Shown here: in pieces, positions 7,770 to 15,957 of the stretch | Layout: each line of letters opens with the position of its first letter | How positions within the stretch are numbered: position 1 is the first letter of the stretch | Assembly: GCA_021838945.1 (NCBI GenBank) | Contig: JAKCCH010000022.1 | Coordinates: forward strand, 1-37,050 | From: Actinomycetes bacterium | Lineage (GTDB): Bacteria > Actinomycetota > Acidimicrobiia > Acidimicrobiales > Bog-793 | Direction: 5' to 3' | DNA length: 37,050 bases | Position numbers and translations under genes: made by a program | The notes under the pieces: generated by a model | Seen by the model: only the letters and a program-made list of their open reading frames with translations | Database searches by the model: none | What the model was told of the DNA's origin: nothing

Positions 7770-9146
7770 GTGGCAGTCGATCACAGCGCCACCATGGACG
7801 ACGTCACCCTCGGCATCGACATCGGCACGAGCTCGGTCAAGGCAGTCGTGGCGCGACCGGACGGGACCGTCGTCGCCCGCCGCAAGATCGCGAGCAAGAT
7901 CGGATTCCCGACCTCGGAGCGCATGGAGCACGACGCACGCCGGGCGTGGCGGCTCGCCCCGCGCCGCGTCATGAGCGACCTCAGCCGCCTCGGCGTGTCG
8001 GAGCCACGGGCGATCTGCGTCGCCGCGCTCGTCCCCTCCCTCGTCGCCGTGGATGGGCGGGGCGTACCGGTCTCCCCCGGCCTGCTCTACGGGGACACCC
8101 GGGGCACGGTGCCGGCCGAGATCTCCTCCATGCCGGTCGGCCGAGCGCCGGAGCTGCTCCGCCAGCTCGTGGCCTCCGAGCCCGGGGCCGCCGGATACTG
8201 GCCGGTGCAGGCCGTCGCGAACTACTCGCTCGGGGGGGTCGGCGCCATCGACGTCACGACGGCCATCGCGATGTCGCCGCTGTTCGACGGCGCAGGGTGG
8301 GACGTAAGCCTGTGCGCGCAGGCCGGCTGCCTCCCCGAGACCCTGCCCGAGGTCGCCGGACTCGCCGAGCCGATCGGCAAGGTCAACAACGCCGTCCTCG
8401 CATCGGGCATCGTCGACACCCTGGCGGAGCAGATCGTCTCGGGCGCCGTCGAGGTCGGCGACGTGCTCGTGATCTGCGGGACGACACTCGTCATCTGGGT
8501 CGTCTCAGACGAATGGCGCGAAGTGCCCGGGCTGTGGACCGTGCCCCACACGGTGCCGGGTCGCACGCTCATCGGCGGCGCCAGCAACGCCGGTGGCATG
8601 TTCCTCGACTGGGCAACGAAGTTCACCGGCTCCGCGCCCGGCGCCACGCTCCCCTCGAGCATCCCGGTCTGGGCGCCCTACCCCCGCGGGGAGCGGACGC
8701 CCTTCCACGACACCGCCCGCAGGGCATCACTGATCGGCCTCGAGCTGTCCCATGATCGGCCGCAGGTGAGGCGGGCGGCGTTCGAAGCGGCCGGTTTCGT
8801 CGTCCGCCAGCACATCGACCTCTCAGGGATCCGGGCGCGACGTGTTGTCGCCACCGGCGGTGGCACGAGCCGGCCGGAGTGGCTGCAGGCACTGGCTGAC
8901 TGCACCCAGCTGCCGGTGGACGTCGCGGCGGTGCCCGAGTGCGGTGCACTCGGAGCCGCTTATGTCGCCCGCCTGGCCGCCGGTCTCGAGTCCGGGCTGG
9001 ACGGAGCGACGGCCTGGGCCCGGGTCGGCCGCCGTGTCGAGCCTGACGAGAGCTGGGTGGAACCGGCCGGCGCCCGCTATGAGATGTTCACCCAGCTCGT
9101 GGCGGGCGAGCGGCCGGTCGTCGGCAGCACCGTCGACCGAGCGTGA
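7770..9146 (+). CDS. FGGY-family carbohydrate kinase
   Basis: This 458-residue sugar kinase is related to xylulokinases. The N-terminal phosphate loop is LGIDIGTSSVKAVVARPDG. Other marks are EHDARRAWR, YGDTRG, the ATPase segment VLVICGTTLVIW, WAPYPRGERTPFHD and the C-terminal adenosine loop VVATGGGTSRPEWLQALAD followed by ECGALGAAYVA. It is somewhat shorter than the usual 480-500 residues. I set the start at GTG 7770 because TAGCGT lies exactly 7 bases upstream. ATG 7794 is the alternative and removes eight residues (VAVDHSAT). The sugar cannot be inferred: no transporter or isomerase lies nearby. Confidence 0.85.
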   Translation: MAVDHSATMDDVTLGIDIGTSSVKAVVARPDGTVVARRKIASKIGFPTSERMEHDARRAWRLAPRRVMSDLSRLGVSEPRAICVAALVPSLVAVDGRGVPVSPGLLYGDTRGTVPAEISSMPVGRAPELLRQLVASEPGAAGYWPVQAVANYSLGGVGAIDVTTAIAMSPLFDGAGWDVSLCAQAGCLPETLPEVAGLAEPIGKVNNAVLASGIVDTLAEQIVSGAVEVGDVLVICGTTLVIWVVSDEWREVPGLWTVPHTVPGRTLIGGASNAGGMFLDWATKFTGSAPGATLPSSIPVWAPYPRGERTPFHDTARRASLIGLELSHDRPQVRRAAFEAAGFVVRQHIDLSGIRARRVVATGGGTSRPEWLQALADCTQLPVDVAAVPECGALGAAYVARLAAGLESGLDGATAWARVGRRVEPDESWVEPAGARYEMFTQLVAGERPVVGSTVDRA

Positions 9147-9182
9147 GTCCGATCGACTGAGCGACCTCGTCGCGAGCTTGGG

Positions 9183-10757
9183 TCAGCTGCCCTCTGCGAG
9201 GGCGTCGCCGATGGTGCCGAGGGGTGGGCTGCCGAGGCTCAGCAACGACTCGTGGAAACGGAGGTGGGAGTAGCGCGTGCCCCACTCGGCGATCGCCTCG
9301 TCCCGAAGGGCCAGGATCTCGAGCTTCCCCCATGTGTAGCGGCCGTACGTCGGGTCGTAGGTACCCCGGTTGGCCTCGGCGAGTGCCGCCGGTCCTCTGA
9401 GGAACGCATCGGTCTCGAAACGTCTCGTCGCCTCCTCCAGTCCCATCGTCCCTCGATGGATCCCGAGGGCACACGCGAGGCGGGTCACGCGGAGGAGGGC
9501 CTCGAGCCAGACGCCGATCGCATAGCGCGGGTCGTCCGCCCTGAACCCCTCCTCGACGAGCAGCTCCTCGGCGTAGTGCGCCCAGCCCTCCACGAAGGAG
9601 GCGGAGGCGAGCGAGCGCCGGACGTCGGAGCGGGCGAGCTGCATGACGACCCGCTGGTGTGCGAAGTGCCCCGGCGTCACCTCGTGCGCCGTGATCGCCG
9701 GCAGTGTCGTGGCGCTGAACACCGACCGCCACTCGGCCTTCTCCCGGTCGCTCCAGGAGGGGTCGGGCGGGTTCACGTAGTACCAGGCAGCGGCCTCGTC
9801 CTCGTACGCGCCACCGGGCGACATCATCGCCATCGCCCAGCGGCGCGAATCCGGCGCCGGGCCGACGAGGCAGGTGCCACCGGGATCCGGGATGAGGTCG
9901 TGCTCGAGTGTGAAGTCCGTGATCTCGCCGATCAGCAAACGCGCCTGCTCGTAGATCCCGTCGTCGCCGGGATGGTCCGCGAGCAGCTCGGGGATCAGAT
10001 CGCGCGGCCTCGCGCCCGAGCGGTAGCGGTCGCAGTCCTGTTCGAGACGCTCGCGCAGCCGGTCACGCTCGGCGTCGGCCCGGCTCTCGAGCCGGCCGAG
10101 GTCGACGGCCATGGCCTCTGAGTCGCCGAGGAGCCGGACCAGCACGTCGTCGCCGAGTGCGCAGTCATCGGTCCCGGTCGCGATCGCCTGCTGGAATCGC
10201 TCGAGGAGGTGCGCCAAGGCTGCGAGCGCGTGCTCTTCCTCGACCCCGGTTGCCAGGCCTTGCGCGCCACCCTGCAGTGCCTGTGCGACCGGGGCCGGAA
10301 TCCGGTCGAGCGACTCGAGCGAGGCGTCCACGGCCTCGGGCCACTTGGCGAGGTGGCGTCTTCGAGCCGCCTCGCGCTCGCCGGACGGCGCGTACTCACG
10401 GTTGTAGCAGGCGAGGTCGAGATTCTCGATGTGGGGGAGGGGATTCCAGCGATGGAGCTCCGCGGCCTCGTAGGCGGCACGCAGTCCTGCCTCGGCGGCC
10501 TGCAGGTGAGCCTCGTCGTGACGGTCCGAACTCCGCCCTGCTCCTGCTCGAGCAGTGCCCAGGCGGTCCAGTCCGGCACGGACGCCAGCGGGAGACAGGT
10601 CCATCACCTCGCCGTCGTAGTCGTGCACGCCCGCGTACTCACGGATCTCGGGAACGGTGAGGTCCCAGACGGCTCTCAGGCGAGGCGAGATCGAGTCCCT
10701 CACGGACGACCGAAGGGTCGGTGCAGACGACGCCGCTCGAGATCCGGGTTCGGCCAT
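9183..10757 (-). CDS. DUF885 family protein, putative zinc peptidase
   Basis: This 524-residue DUF885 protein is mainly helical and carries the metallopeptidase-like motif HEVTPGH (HExxPGH), followed downstream by SFVEGWAHYAEELL. These are the expected two histidines and glutamate of a gluzincin-like site. Family members are predicted peptidases of unknown substrate. No signal peptide is evident, so it is probably cytoplasmic. ATG 10757 was chosen because TACCGT lies 7 bases upstream. The open frame continues upstream but would run through the divergent zinc-ribbon remnant. It converges on the FGGY kinase with a 36-base gap. Confidence 0.85.
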   Translation of the reverse strand: MAEPGSRAASSAPTLRSSVRDSISPRLRAVWDLTVPEIREYAGVHDYDGEVMDLSPAGVRAGLDRLGTARAGAGRSSDRHDEAHLQAAEAGLRAAYEAAELHRWNPLPHIENLDLACYNREYAPSGEREAARRRHLAKWPEAVDASLESLDRIPAPVAQALQGGAQGLATGVEEEHALAALAHLLERFQQAIATGTDDCALGDDVLVRLLGDSEAMAVDLGRLESRADAERDRLRERLEQDCDRYRSGARPRDLIPELLADHPGDDGIYEQARLLIGEITDFTLEHDLIPDPGGTCLVGPAPDSRRWAMAMMSPGGAYEDEAAAWYYVNPPDPSWSDREKAEWRSVFSATTLPAITAHEVTPGHFAHQRVVMQLARSDVRRSLASASFVEGWAHYAEELLVEEGFRADDPRYAIGVWLEALLRVTRLACALGIHRGTMGLEEATRRFETDAFLRGPAALAEANRGTYDPTYGRYTWGKLEILALRDEAIAEWGTRYSHLRFHESLLSLGSPPLGTIGDALAEGS

Positions 10758-10764
10758 GCCGAGC

Positions 10765-10774
10765 ACGGTACCGT
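10765..10774. promoter_or_regulatory. Palindromic bidirectional -10 (ACGGTACCGT)
   Basis: ACGGTACCGT is a perfect palindrome that gives TACCGT on both strands, sharing the central TA. The minus copy ends 7 bases before the DUF885 ATG. The plus copy ends only 5 bases before the ATG at 10780, a little short for an exact leaderless start. Confidence 0.45.
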
Positions 10775-10779
10775 TGGGC

Positions 10780-10995
10780 ATGGCGTCGCGGTACCGCTGC
10801 AATGCGTGCGGCAACCTCACGCCGTTCGACGTCGTGGCCACCAGGCGGACCAGGTCATTCCACCACTTCAGGGTCGGAGGAGCAGGTGGTCAGCTGACCC
10901 TGCGGGTGAAGCGAAGCTCCGGCAGGAGCCCTGCCTGGTGGAGCATCTTCATGGCGCGGGCCTCCGTCACGTCCACGATCACGGTCTCGGACTGA
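10780..10995 (+). pseudogene. Truncated zinc-ribbon protein gene
   Basis: The first 34 residues (YRCNACGNLTPFDVVATRRT, then RSFHHFRVGG) resemble the N-terminal half of small actinobacterial zinc-ribbon proteins. Those normally continue with an acidic stretch and a second CxxC to complete the zinc site. Here the frame instead runs through DNA antisense to the next gene (10890-11090) and no second CxxC appears in any plus frame. The +2 frame gives EEQVVS and stops at once. The 71-residue product therefore has half a metal site. I read it as a 3'-deleted gene whose promoter and start survive. A genuinely short protein is the alternative. Confidence 0.45.
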
Positions 10996-11090
10996 GGGCT
11001 CTCGCCGAGCAGGAACGAGACCACGCAGTCGTCACATGCGCTCGTGCCTTCGAGGCAGCAGTCGTCGCAGCTGATGGTGAGCTGGTCCAT
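10890..11090 (-). CDS. Small cysteine-rich protein, function unknown
   Basis: This 66-residue protein begins MDQLTISCDDCCLEGTSACDDCVVSFLLG, giving five cysteines (C8, C11, C12, C19, C22) that could bind a metal. The pattern CxxC...CxxC plus a C-terminal TEARAMKMLHQAGLLPELRF recurs in small conserved actinobacterial proteins as far as I recall, with no known function. The start is ATG 11088-11090, 36 bases from the divergent glycosyltransferase GTG. CATCAT lies 6 bases upstream and could be a -10. Its coding region is fully overlapped on the other strand by the tail of the zinc-ribbon remnant. Confidence 0.65.
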   Translation of the reverse strand: MDQLTISCDDCCLEGTSACDDCVVSFLLGESPQSETVIVDVTEARAMKMLHQAGLLPELRFTRRVS

Positions 11091-11126
11091 GGGGCCATGA
11101 TGACAGAGGGGTGTAACACTCTCACC

Positions 11127-12254
11127 GTGCCGCACCTGCTCGTGACGAACGACTTCCCACCGAAGGTCGGTGGCATCCAGTCCTACCTGTACGAGCTGTG
11201 GCGTCGCCTGCCCTCAGACATGGCGACCGTCTACACGACCCGTTTCGCAGGGTCGCGCGAGTTCGACGAGGCGCAGCCGTTCCGCATCGTGCGCAGCCGG
11301 CACAGCGTGCTGCTCCCGACGCCGGCGACCGCCTCCGCAGTCAACCGGCTCGTAGACGAGACAGGGAGCGGGCTCGTGGTGCTCGACCCTGCGCTTCCCC
11401 TCGGGCTGCTCGGCCACATGCTGAGCCGCCCGCACGCCGTCGTGATCCACGGCGCCGAGGTGACGGTTCCCGGTCGCCTGCCGGTCACGAGGCAGCTGCT
11501 CGGCCAGGTGCTCCGCTCGGCCAGCTGGGTCGTGGCAGCGGGCGGGTACCCTGCCGCCGAGGCTCGGCGCAGCCTCGGTGACCGGTTGCCGCCGCTCACC
11601 GAGGTGCCACCTGGTGTCGACGTCGAGCGCTTCCGTCCGCTCGACGATCTGCAACGACGTGAGGCTCGCCGGCATCTCGGCCTCCCCGAGGACGCCGTGC
11701 TCGTGACGAGCATCAGCCGCCTGGTCCCGAGAAAGGGGATGGACGTGCTGATCCGAGCGATTGCTCGCCTGCGGGCGACCCGGCCCGACCTCGCTCTCGC
11801 CATCGGCGGCGCCGGGCGAGACGAGCGCCGCCTCCGGCTCGTGGCACAGACCGCCAGGGTGCCTGTCCACTGGCTGGGCCGGATCTCGGAGGAGGACCTG
11901 CCGCTCGCCTACGGCTGTGCCGACGTCTATGCCATGTGCTGCCGCGATCGCTGGGGAGGGCTCGAGCAGGAGGGTTTCGGCATCGTGTTCCTCGAAGCAG
12001 CAGCGAGCGGGGTACCCCAGGTCGCCGGTTCCAGTGGCGGGTCGGCCGAGGCCGTCGCCGACGGCGTGACGGGAGCCGTGGTCGGTCGTCCCCACGACCC
12101 GAGGGCGGTGGCTGCCGCGCTGCAACCGCTCGTCGACGACCCCGGATTGCGCGAACGGCTCGGGCTTGCGTCGCGCGAGCGGGCAGTCACGGAGTTCGCA
12201 TATGACAAGGTGGCGCAGCGGCTCGAGCGGACGCTGCTCGAAGCCGGGGGATGA
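11127..12254 (+). CDS. GT4 glycosyltransferase, PimB'-like mannosyltransferase
   Basis: This 375-residue GT-B fold, family 4 glycosyltransferase opens with HLLVTNDFPPKVGGIQSYLYEL, the GGIQ loop shared with phosphatidylinositol mannosyltransferase PimB'. The sugar-nucleotide half has VTSISRLVPRKGMDVLI, ADVYAMCCRDRW, and EQEGFGIVFLEAAASGVPQVAGSSGGSAEAV, the E-x7-E signature. PimB' adds the second mannose to phosphatidylinositol mannosides at the inner membrane face. The neighbourhood (SRPBCC protein next, PlsC-type acyltransferase further down) resembles that around pimB' in mycobacteria. GTG 11127 places the conserved motif at the N-terminus. ATG 11100 is the alternative. TAACAC lies 7 bases before the GTG. 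Confidence 0.82.
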   Translation: MPHLLVTNDFPPKVGGIQSYLYELWRRLPSDMATVYTTRFAGSREFDEAQPFRIVRSRHSVLLPTPATASAVNRLVDETGSGLVVLDPALPLGLLGHMLSRPHAVVIHGAEVTVPGRLPVTRQLLGQVLRSASWVVAAGGYPAAEARRSLGDRLPPLTEVPPGVDVERFRPLDDLQRREARRHLGLPEDAVLVTSISRLVPRKGMDVLIRAIARLRATRPDLALAIGGAGRDERRLRLVAQTARVPVHWLGRISEEDLPLAYGCADVYAMCCRDRWGGLEQEGFGIVFLEAAASGVPQVAGSSGGSAEAVADGVTGAVVGRPHDPRAVAAALQPLVDDPGLRERLGLASRERAVTEFAYDKVAQRLERTLLEAGG

Positions 12255-12368
12255 GCACGACGAGTGGGCGCGTCTGCGGGTACTGTCCCACCGGCACAGT
12301 CGAGTAGATCGATCAGGTCGACACCAGCATCGGATCGAGCCGAGCCGGCCGAGCGAAGGGAGGAGTAG

Positions 12369-12812
12369 GTGGCGGAGCAGACCACGGAACGCATGCTCGT
12401 GGACGCGACTCCCGAGCGGTGCTTCACCGTCGTCGCCGACATCGAGTCCTATCCCGAGTGGGTGGCCGACTTGAAGCGTGTGGACGTCCTCGAGCGTGAC
12501 GCTGAGGGGCGCCCGGTCGTGGCGGCCTTCCGGGCAGCCGCCTTCGGTCGCTCGACCAGCTACACGCTCGTGTACGACTACTCGAAGGCACCCGAGGAGT
12601 TCGCCTGGGTGCAGCGTGACGGCGACCTCACGAACCGCCTCGACGGCTACTACCGGTTCCGGCCGACGCCGGACGGGCGCACGGAGATCACCTATCAGCT
12701 GGTGGCGGAGCTCCGAGTACCCTTGCCGGGCTTCATCAAGCGGCGCGCGGAGGGAAACATCCTGCATGCGGCCGTGCGCGACCTGAAAGCTCGCGTCGAG
12801 TCTCGAGCGTGA
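12369..12812 (+). CDS. SRPBCC (polyketide cyclase/START-like) protein
   Basis: This 147-residue START/SRPBCC hydrophobic-pocket protein has an N-terminal ERCFTVVADIESYPEWVADLKRVDVLERD and a C-terminal long helix after PLPGFIKRRAEGNILHAAVRDLKARVE. The family binds lipids or other hydrophobic ligands. A homologue sits near pimB' in mycobacteria, so a role in envelope lipid metabolism is plausible but unproven. A clear AGGAG (12361-12365) precedes the GTG start. The stop overlaps the ROK kinase start (GTGA). The 114 bases upstream show no gene. A TACTGT hexamer at 12281-12286 could be a -10. Confidence 0.85.
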   Translation: MAEQTTERMLVDATPERCFTVVADIESYPEWVADLKRVDVLERDAEGRPVVAAFRAAAFGRSTSYTLVYDYSKAPEEFAWVQRDGDLTNRLDGYYRFRPTPDGRTEITYQLVAELRVPLPGFIKRRAEGNILHAAVRDLKARVESRA

Positions 12813-13795
12813 TCAGCGTCGGGCTCGACGTCGGGGGCACGAAGGTCCTCGGCGTCGCGGTCGACGCGTCCGGGACCGTCCTCGCGGAGGAGCGCCGGGC
12901 GACGCTTGACAGTGGCGCCGCCCTCCTCGACGACCTCGCGGACTTGTACCAGCACCTGGCAGCCGAGGCGTCAGAGCACGGTGGCGGGACTCGTCCGCCG
13001 GTCGGCGTCGGCGTGCCGGGGCTCGTTGACGCGAAGGGGACGCTCGTCTTCGCACCCAACCTGCGCGGCGCGAGCGGCACGGACATGCGCGCCGGCCTCG
13101 TCGCCCGCCTCGGGCAGGATCGCGCACCGGTCATCCAGGTCGACAACGACGCGACCTGCGCGGCGGCGGGGGAGTCAGCCTTCGGCGCTGGCAGCGGTCG
13201 CCCGGACGTGCTCTTCGTGATCCTCGGCACCGGTATCGGCGGCGGCATCGTCGCCGGCGGGCGGCTGCTCCGCGGCTCCGGGAACCTCTCGGGCGAGATC
13301 GGGCATGTCGTCGTCGATCCGCAGGGACCACCCTGCGGGTGCGGACGCCGTGGCTGCTGGGAGCGCTACGCGTCCGGCTCGGGCCTCGGGAGGATCGCCC
13401 GGGACTTCGCGCTCGCAGGGCGTGCTACCCGGATCATCTCGCTCGCCGGCGGGGACGCCGACGCGGTGAGGGGCGAGCACGTGATGCGCGCCCTGGCGGA
13501 CGGTGACGAGCAGGCGGCCATCATCGTCGAGGAGTTCGCATGGTGGCTCGCTCTCGGTCTCGCGAACCTCGCCAACGTCCTCGATCCGCGGGTCATCGTG
13601 ATCGGCGGTGGGTTGGTGCGGGCGGGAGAGGCGTTGTTGGGGCCGGTACGGGCGGCGTTTCTCTCGCAGATCGAAGGCGCGAACGTGCGGTCCGAGATCG
13701 AGATCGTGCCGGCATCGCTCGGAGACCGAAGCGGCGCGATCGGCGCTGCTGTGATCGGGTTCGAGGCGGCGGGAACCTCGATCCTCTCCACGTGA
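12809..13795 (+). CDS. ROK-family glucokinase
   Basis: This 328-residue ROK sugar kinase has the ATP-binding GLDVGGTKVLGVAVD, the substrate region VDNDATCAAAGE, the second glycine-rich segment ILGTGIGGGIVAGGRLL, and the metal-binding ROK signature GEIGHVVVD followed by CGCGRRGCWERYASGSGLGR, with the expected zinc cysteines. These features match actinobacterial glucokinases, which phosphorylate glucose with ATP or sometimes polyphosphate. The GTG start overlaps the SRPBCC stop, and its own TGA overlaps the next start, so three genes are translationally linked. Confidence 0.88.
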   Translation: MISVGLDVGGTKVLGVAVDASGTVLAEERRATLDSGAALLDDLADLYQHLAAEASEHGGGTRPPVGVGVPGLVDAKGTLVFAPNLRGASGTDMRAGLVARLGQDRAPVIQVDNDATCAAAGESAFGAGSGRPDVLFVILGTGIGGGIVAGGRLLRGSGNLSGEIGHVVVDPQGPPCGCGRRGCWERYASGSGLGRIARDFALAGRATRIISLAGGDADAVRGEHVMRALADGDEQAAIIVEEFAWWLALGLANLANVLDPRVIVIGGGLVRAGEALLGPVRAAFLSQIEGANVRSEIEIVPASLGDRSGAIGAAVIGFEAAGTSILST

Positions 13796-14514
13796 AGGTC
13801 GGGGTCACGCTTCCGACGTTCTCGCCGGACGCCGGGGCCGTCCTCGACGCCGCACGGGGAGCCGAGGCGGCAGGTCTCCATGGCGTCTTCAGCTTCGACC
13901 ACCAGTGGCCGCTCGGCCATCCGGAGCGCCCGTCCCTCTCGGTGCATCCCGTGCTCGGCGCCGTCGCGGCCGTGACGGAGGCCATAGGCGTGGGCACATT
14001 GGTGGCGAGGATCGGGATCCTGCCCGACGAGGTCCTCGTCGCCTCGATCGAGGGACTGCGCGCCATCGCCGGCGATCGGGTCATCGCCGGTCTCGGGACG
14101 GGCGACGAGGCGAGCGAGCCGGAGCACATTCGCTACGGACTCCCGTACCTGGGCGTCGCAAGCCGGCTCGAGCGCCTCAGAGCCGTTGTCGAGCGCCTTC
14201 GGGCCGCCGGGATCGAGACCTGGGTCGGTGGCGGCAGCGCCGCAACGAACCTGATGGCCCAGGCGGTGGGGGCGACCCTCAACCTGTGGGACGCCTCTCC
14301 CGAGCGGATCGCGAGGACGGTCGCGAAGTCGTCCGTCCCCGTCACCTGGGGCGGACCCGTCCCGGGGAGCGCGGGCGAAGCCGCGTCGCAGCTGAGGAAC
14401 CTCGGCGAGGCGGGCGCGACGTGGGCTGTCTGGGCTTGGCCGAGCTCCCTCGAGCGCGTGTGCGAGGCGGCGGCGCTCGCCGGAGTCGAGCTCGGTGGTG
14501 CCGGACGTCAGTAA
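13792..14514 (+). CDS. Luciferase-like (LLM) oxidoreductase, possibly F420-dependent
   Basis: This 240-residue bacterial-luciferase-fold protein opens MKVGVTLPTFSPDAGAVLDAARGAEAAGLHGVFSFDHQW, typical of F420- or FMN-using monooxygenase-like enzymes. It also carries IGVGTLVARIGILPDEVLVASIEGL and GRVIAG-like DRVIAGLGTGD. It is shorter than most family members (280-340), lacking part of the C-terminal barrel insertions. Substrate is unknown. The GTG overlaps the glucokinase stop (GTGA). F420 use is inferred from family habits in actinobacteria. No F420 biosynthesis gene is in the window. Confidence 0.75.
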   Translation: MKVGVTLPTFSPDAGAVLDAARGAEAAGLHGVFSFDHQWPLGHPERPSLSVHPVLGAVAAVTEAIGVGTLVARIGILPDEVLVASIEGLRAIAGDRVIAGLGTGDEASEPEHIRYGLPYLGVASRLERLRAVVERLRAAGIETWVGGGSAATNLMAQAVGATLNLWDASPERIARTVAKSSVPVTWGGPVPGSAGEAASQLRNLGEAGATWAVWAWPSSLERVCEAAALAGVELGGAGRQ

Positions 14515-14585
14515 GGCTGAGGACGCCAGGACCTTCGCGACAGGGCCTTCTCGAGCGCTTCGGGGCCCCCGACTAACTTGAGGCG

Positions 14586-15782
14586 ATGGAGCTCCGCCGC
14601 GTCACCGGCCTGCCGCCCTATGTCTTCGCCGAGATCAACGAGCTGAAGCTGCAGGCGCGCCGAGCAGGCGAGGACGTGATCGATCTCGGCTTCGGGAACC
14701 CGGACATCCCGTCCCCGTCCGTCGCCGTCGAGAAACTTGCCGAGGCCGCCCACAACCCCCGCAACCACCGCTATTCGGCGAGCCGCGGGATCCCGAAGCT
14801 GCGGCAGGCGATCGCGGACCTGTACGAGCGGCGTTTCGGAGTGGCGATCGATCCCGAGCGCGAGGTCGTCAGCACGATCGGTGCGAAAGAAGGGCTCTCG
14901 CACCTCATGTGGGTGCTGGTCGGCCCGGGAGACACCGCTCTCGTGCCATCGCCGTCGTACCCGATCCACATCTATGCGCCCCTGTTCGCCGGGGCGGATG
15001 TCCGGATGGTCCGACTGGAGGAGCTCGGCGCCGACGAGTCTGAGGCGGGAGACGCTCTCCTCGCCAATCTCGACGAGGCGTGGGAGTCCGCCTGGCCGAA
15101 GCCGCGCGTGGCGATTCTGTCGTTCCCGCACAACCCGACGACAGCCTGCATCGACTTCGAGACGATGCAGCGCCTCGTCGACTGGGCCCGTGAGAAGCAG
15201 GTGGTGCTCGTGCACGACTTCGCCTACTCCGACACGGCCTTCGACGGGTTCGCCCCACCGTCGATCCTGCAGGTCGAGGGCGCGAAGGAGGTGGCCCTCG
15301 AGCTCTACACGATGACGAAGTCGTTCTCGATGGCAGGCTGGCGGGTCGCCTTCCTCCTCGGGAATGCCGAGCTCGTACAAGCGCTGACGAAGCTCAAGAG
15401 CTACCTCGACTACGGCACCTTCCAGCCGATCCAGATCGCCGCGATCGTCGCGATGAACGAGGCGCCTGACTACCCGCGCTTCGTGAACGCCATCTACGAG
15501 TCGCGCCGCAACGCGCTCTGTGACGGGCTTTCCCGGATCGGTTGGGAGGTCGCTCGCCCGAAGGGGACCATGTTCGTCTGGGCGCGCATCCCCGAGGCGT
15601 ACTGCGAGATGGGATCACTCGAGTTCGCCAAGTTCCTCGTGGCGGAGGGAAAGGTGGCCACCTCGCCCGGAGTGGGGTTCGGGCCCGGTGGTGACGGGTT
15701 CGTGCGTTTTGCCTTGATCGAGAACGAACAGCGGATCGCACAAGGTGTGCGGTCGCTCCGCAAGGCTTTGTCGAAGCTGTAG
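14586..15782 (+). CDS. Class I/II aminotransferase, AlaC-like
   Basis: This 398-residue fold-type I PLP aminotransferase opens LPPYVFAEINELKLQARRAG, then DLGFGNPDIPSP and HRYSASRGIPKLRQAI. That pattern matches the AlaC / LL-diaminopimelate aminotransferase-like group, which mostly transaminates alanine or related amino acids. The Schiff-base lysine is K245 in YTMTKSFSMAGWRVAF, and FPHNPTTACIDFETM carries the conserved Asn-Pro. The C-terminal arginine that binds the substrate carboxylate is in FVRFALIENEQRI. TAACTT ends 6 bases before the ATG and there is no strong Shine-Dalgarno, so it may have its own leaderless start despite following the LLM gene by 71 bases. Confidence 0.85.
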   Translation: MELRRVTGLPPYVFAEINELKLQARRAGEDVIDLGFGNPDIPSPSVAVEKLAEAAHNPRNHRYSASRGIPKLRQAIADLYERRFGVAIDPEREVVSTIGAKEGLSHLMWVLVGPGDTALVPSPSYPIHIYAPLFAGADVRMVRLEELGADESEAGDALLANLDEAWESAWPKPRVAILSFPHNPTTACIDFETMQRLVDWAREKQVVLVHDFAYSDTAFDGFAPPSILQVEGAKEVALELYTMTKSFSMAGWRVAFLLGNAELVQALTKLKSYLDYGTFQPIQIAAIVAMNEAPDYPRFVNAIYESRRNALCDGLSRIGWEVARPKGTMFVWARIPEAYCEMGSLEFAKFLVAEGKVATSPGVGFGPGGDGFVRFALIENEQRIAQGVRSLRKALSKL

Positions 15783-15944
15783 CCCTGTGCACCCGGCCTG
15801 CGTGATCCGCTACCTCGGCGTCGAGCCCGACGGCGGAACGGCTGTCGAATCTGCAACAGCTTCGTAACGGAGCACCTTCCTCAGGGTTTGTGAACGTTGA
15901 GCGACGTTGCATGGCCCGCCTTCACGACACCGTGGTGCCGGAAG

Positions 15945-15950
15945 TAGCCT
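15945..15950 (+). promoter_or_regulatory. -10 element of the acyltransferase gene
   Basis: TAGCCT lies exactly 7 bases before the GTG at 15958, with no Shine-Dalgarno. This supports leaderless translation from 15958 and argues against the in-frame TTG at 15907. The 175-base gap after the aminotransferase otherwise holds nothing I recognise. Confidence 0.45.
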
Positions 15951-15957
15951 CGCCGCG

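Noticed and set aside
10209-11126. Long 5' extension of the glycosyltransferase frame.
   Set aside because: It is antisense to DUF885 and to the small cysteine-rich gene, and the glycosyltransferase fold begins only at about 11127.
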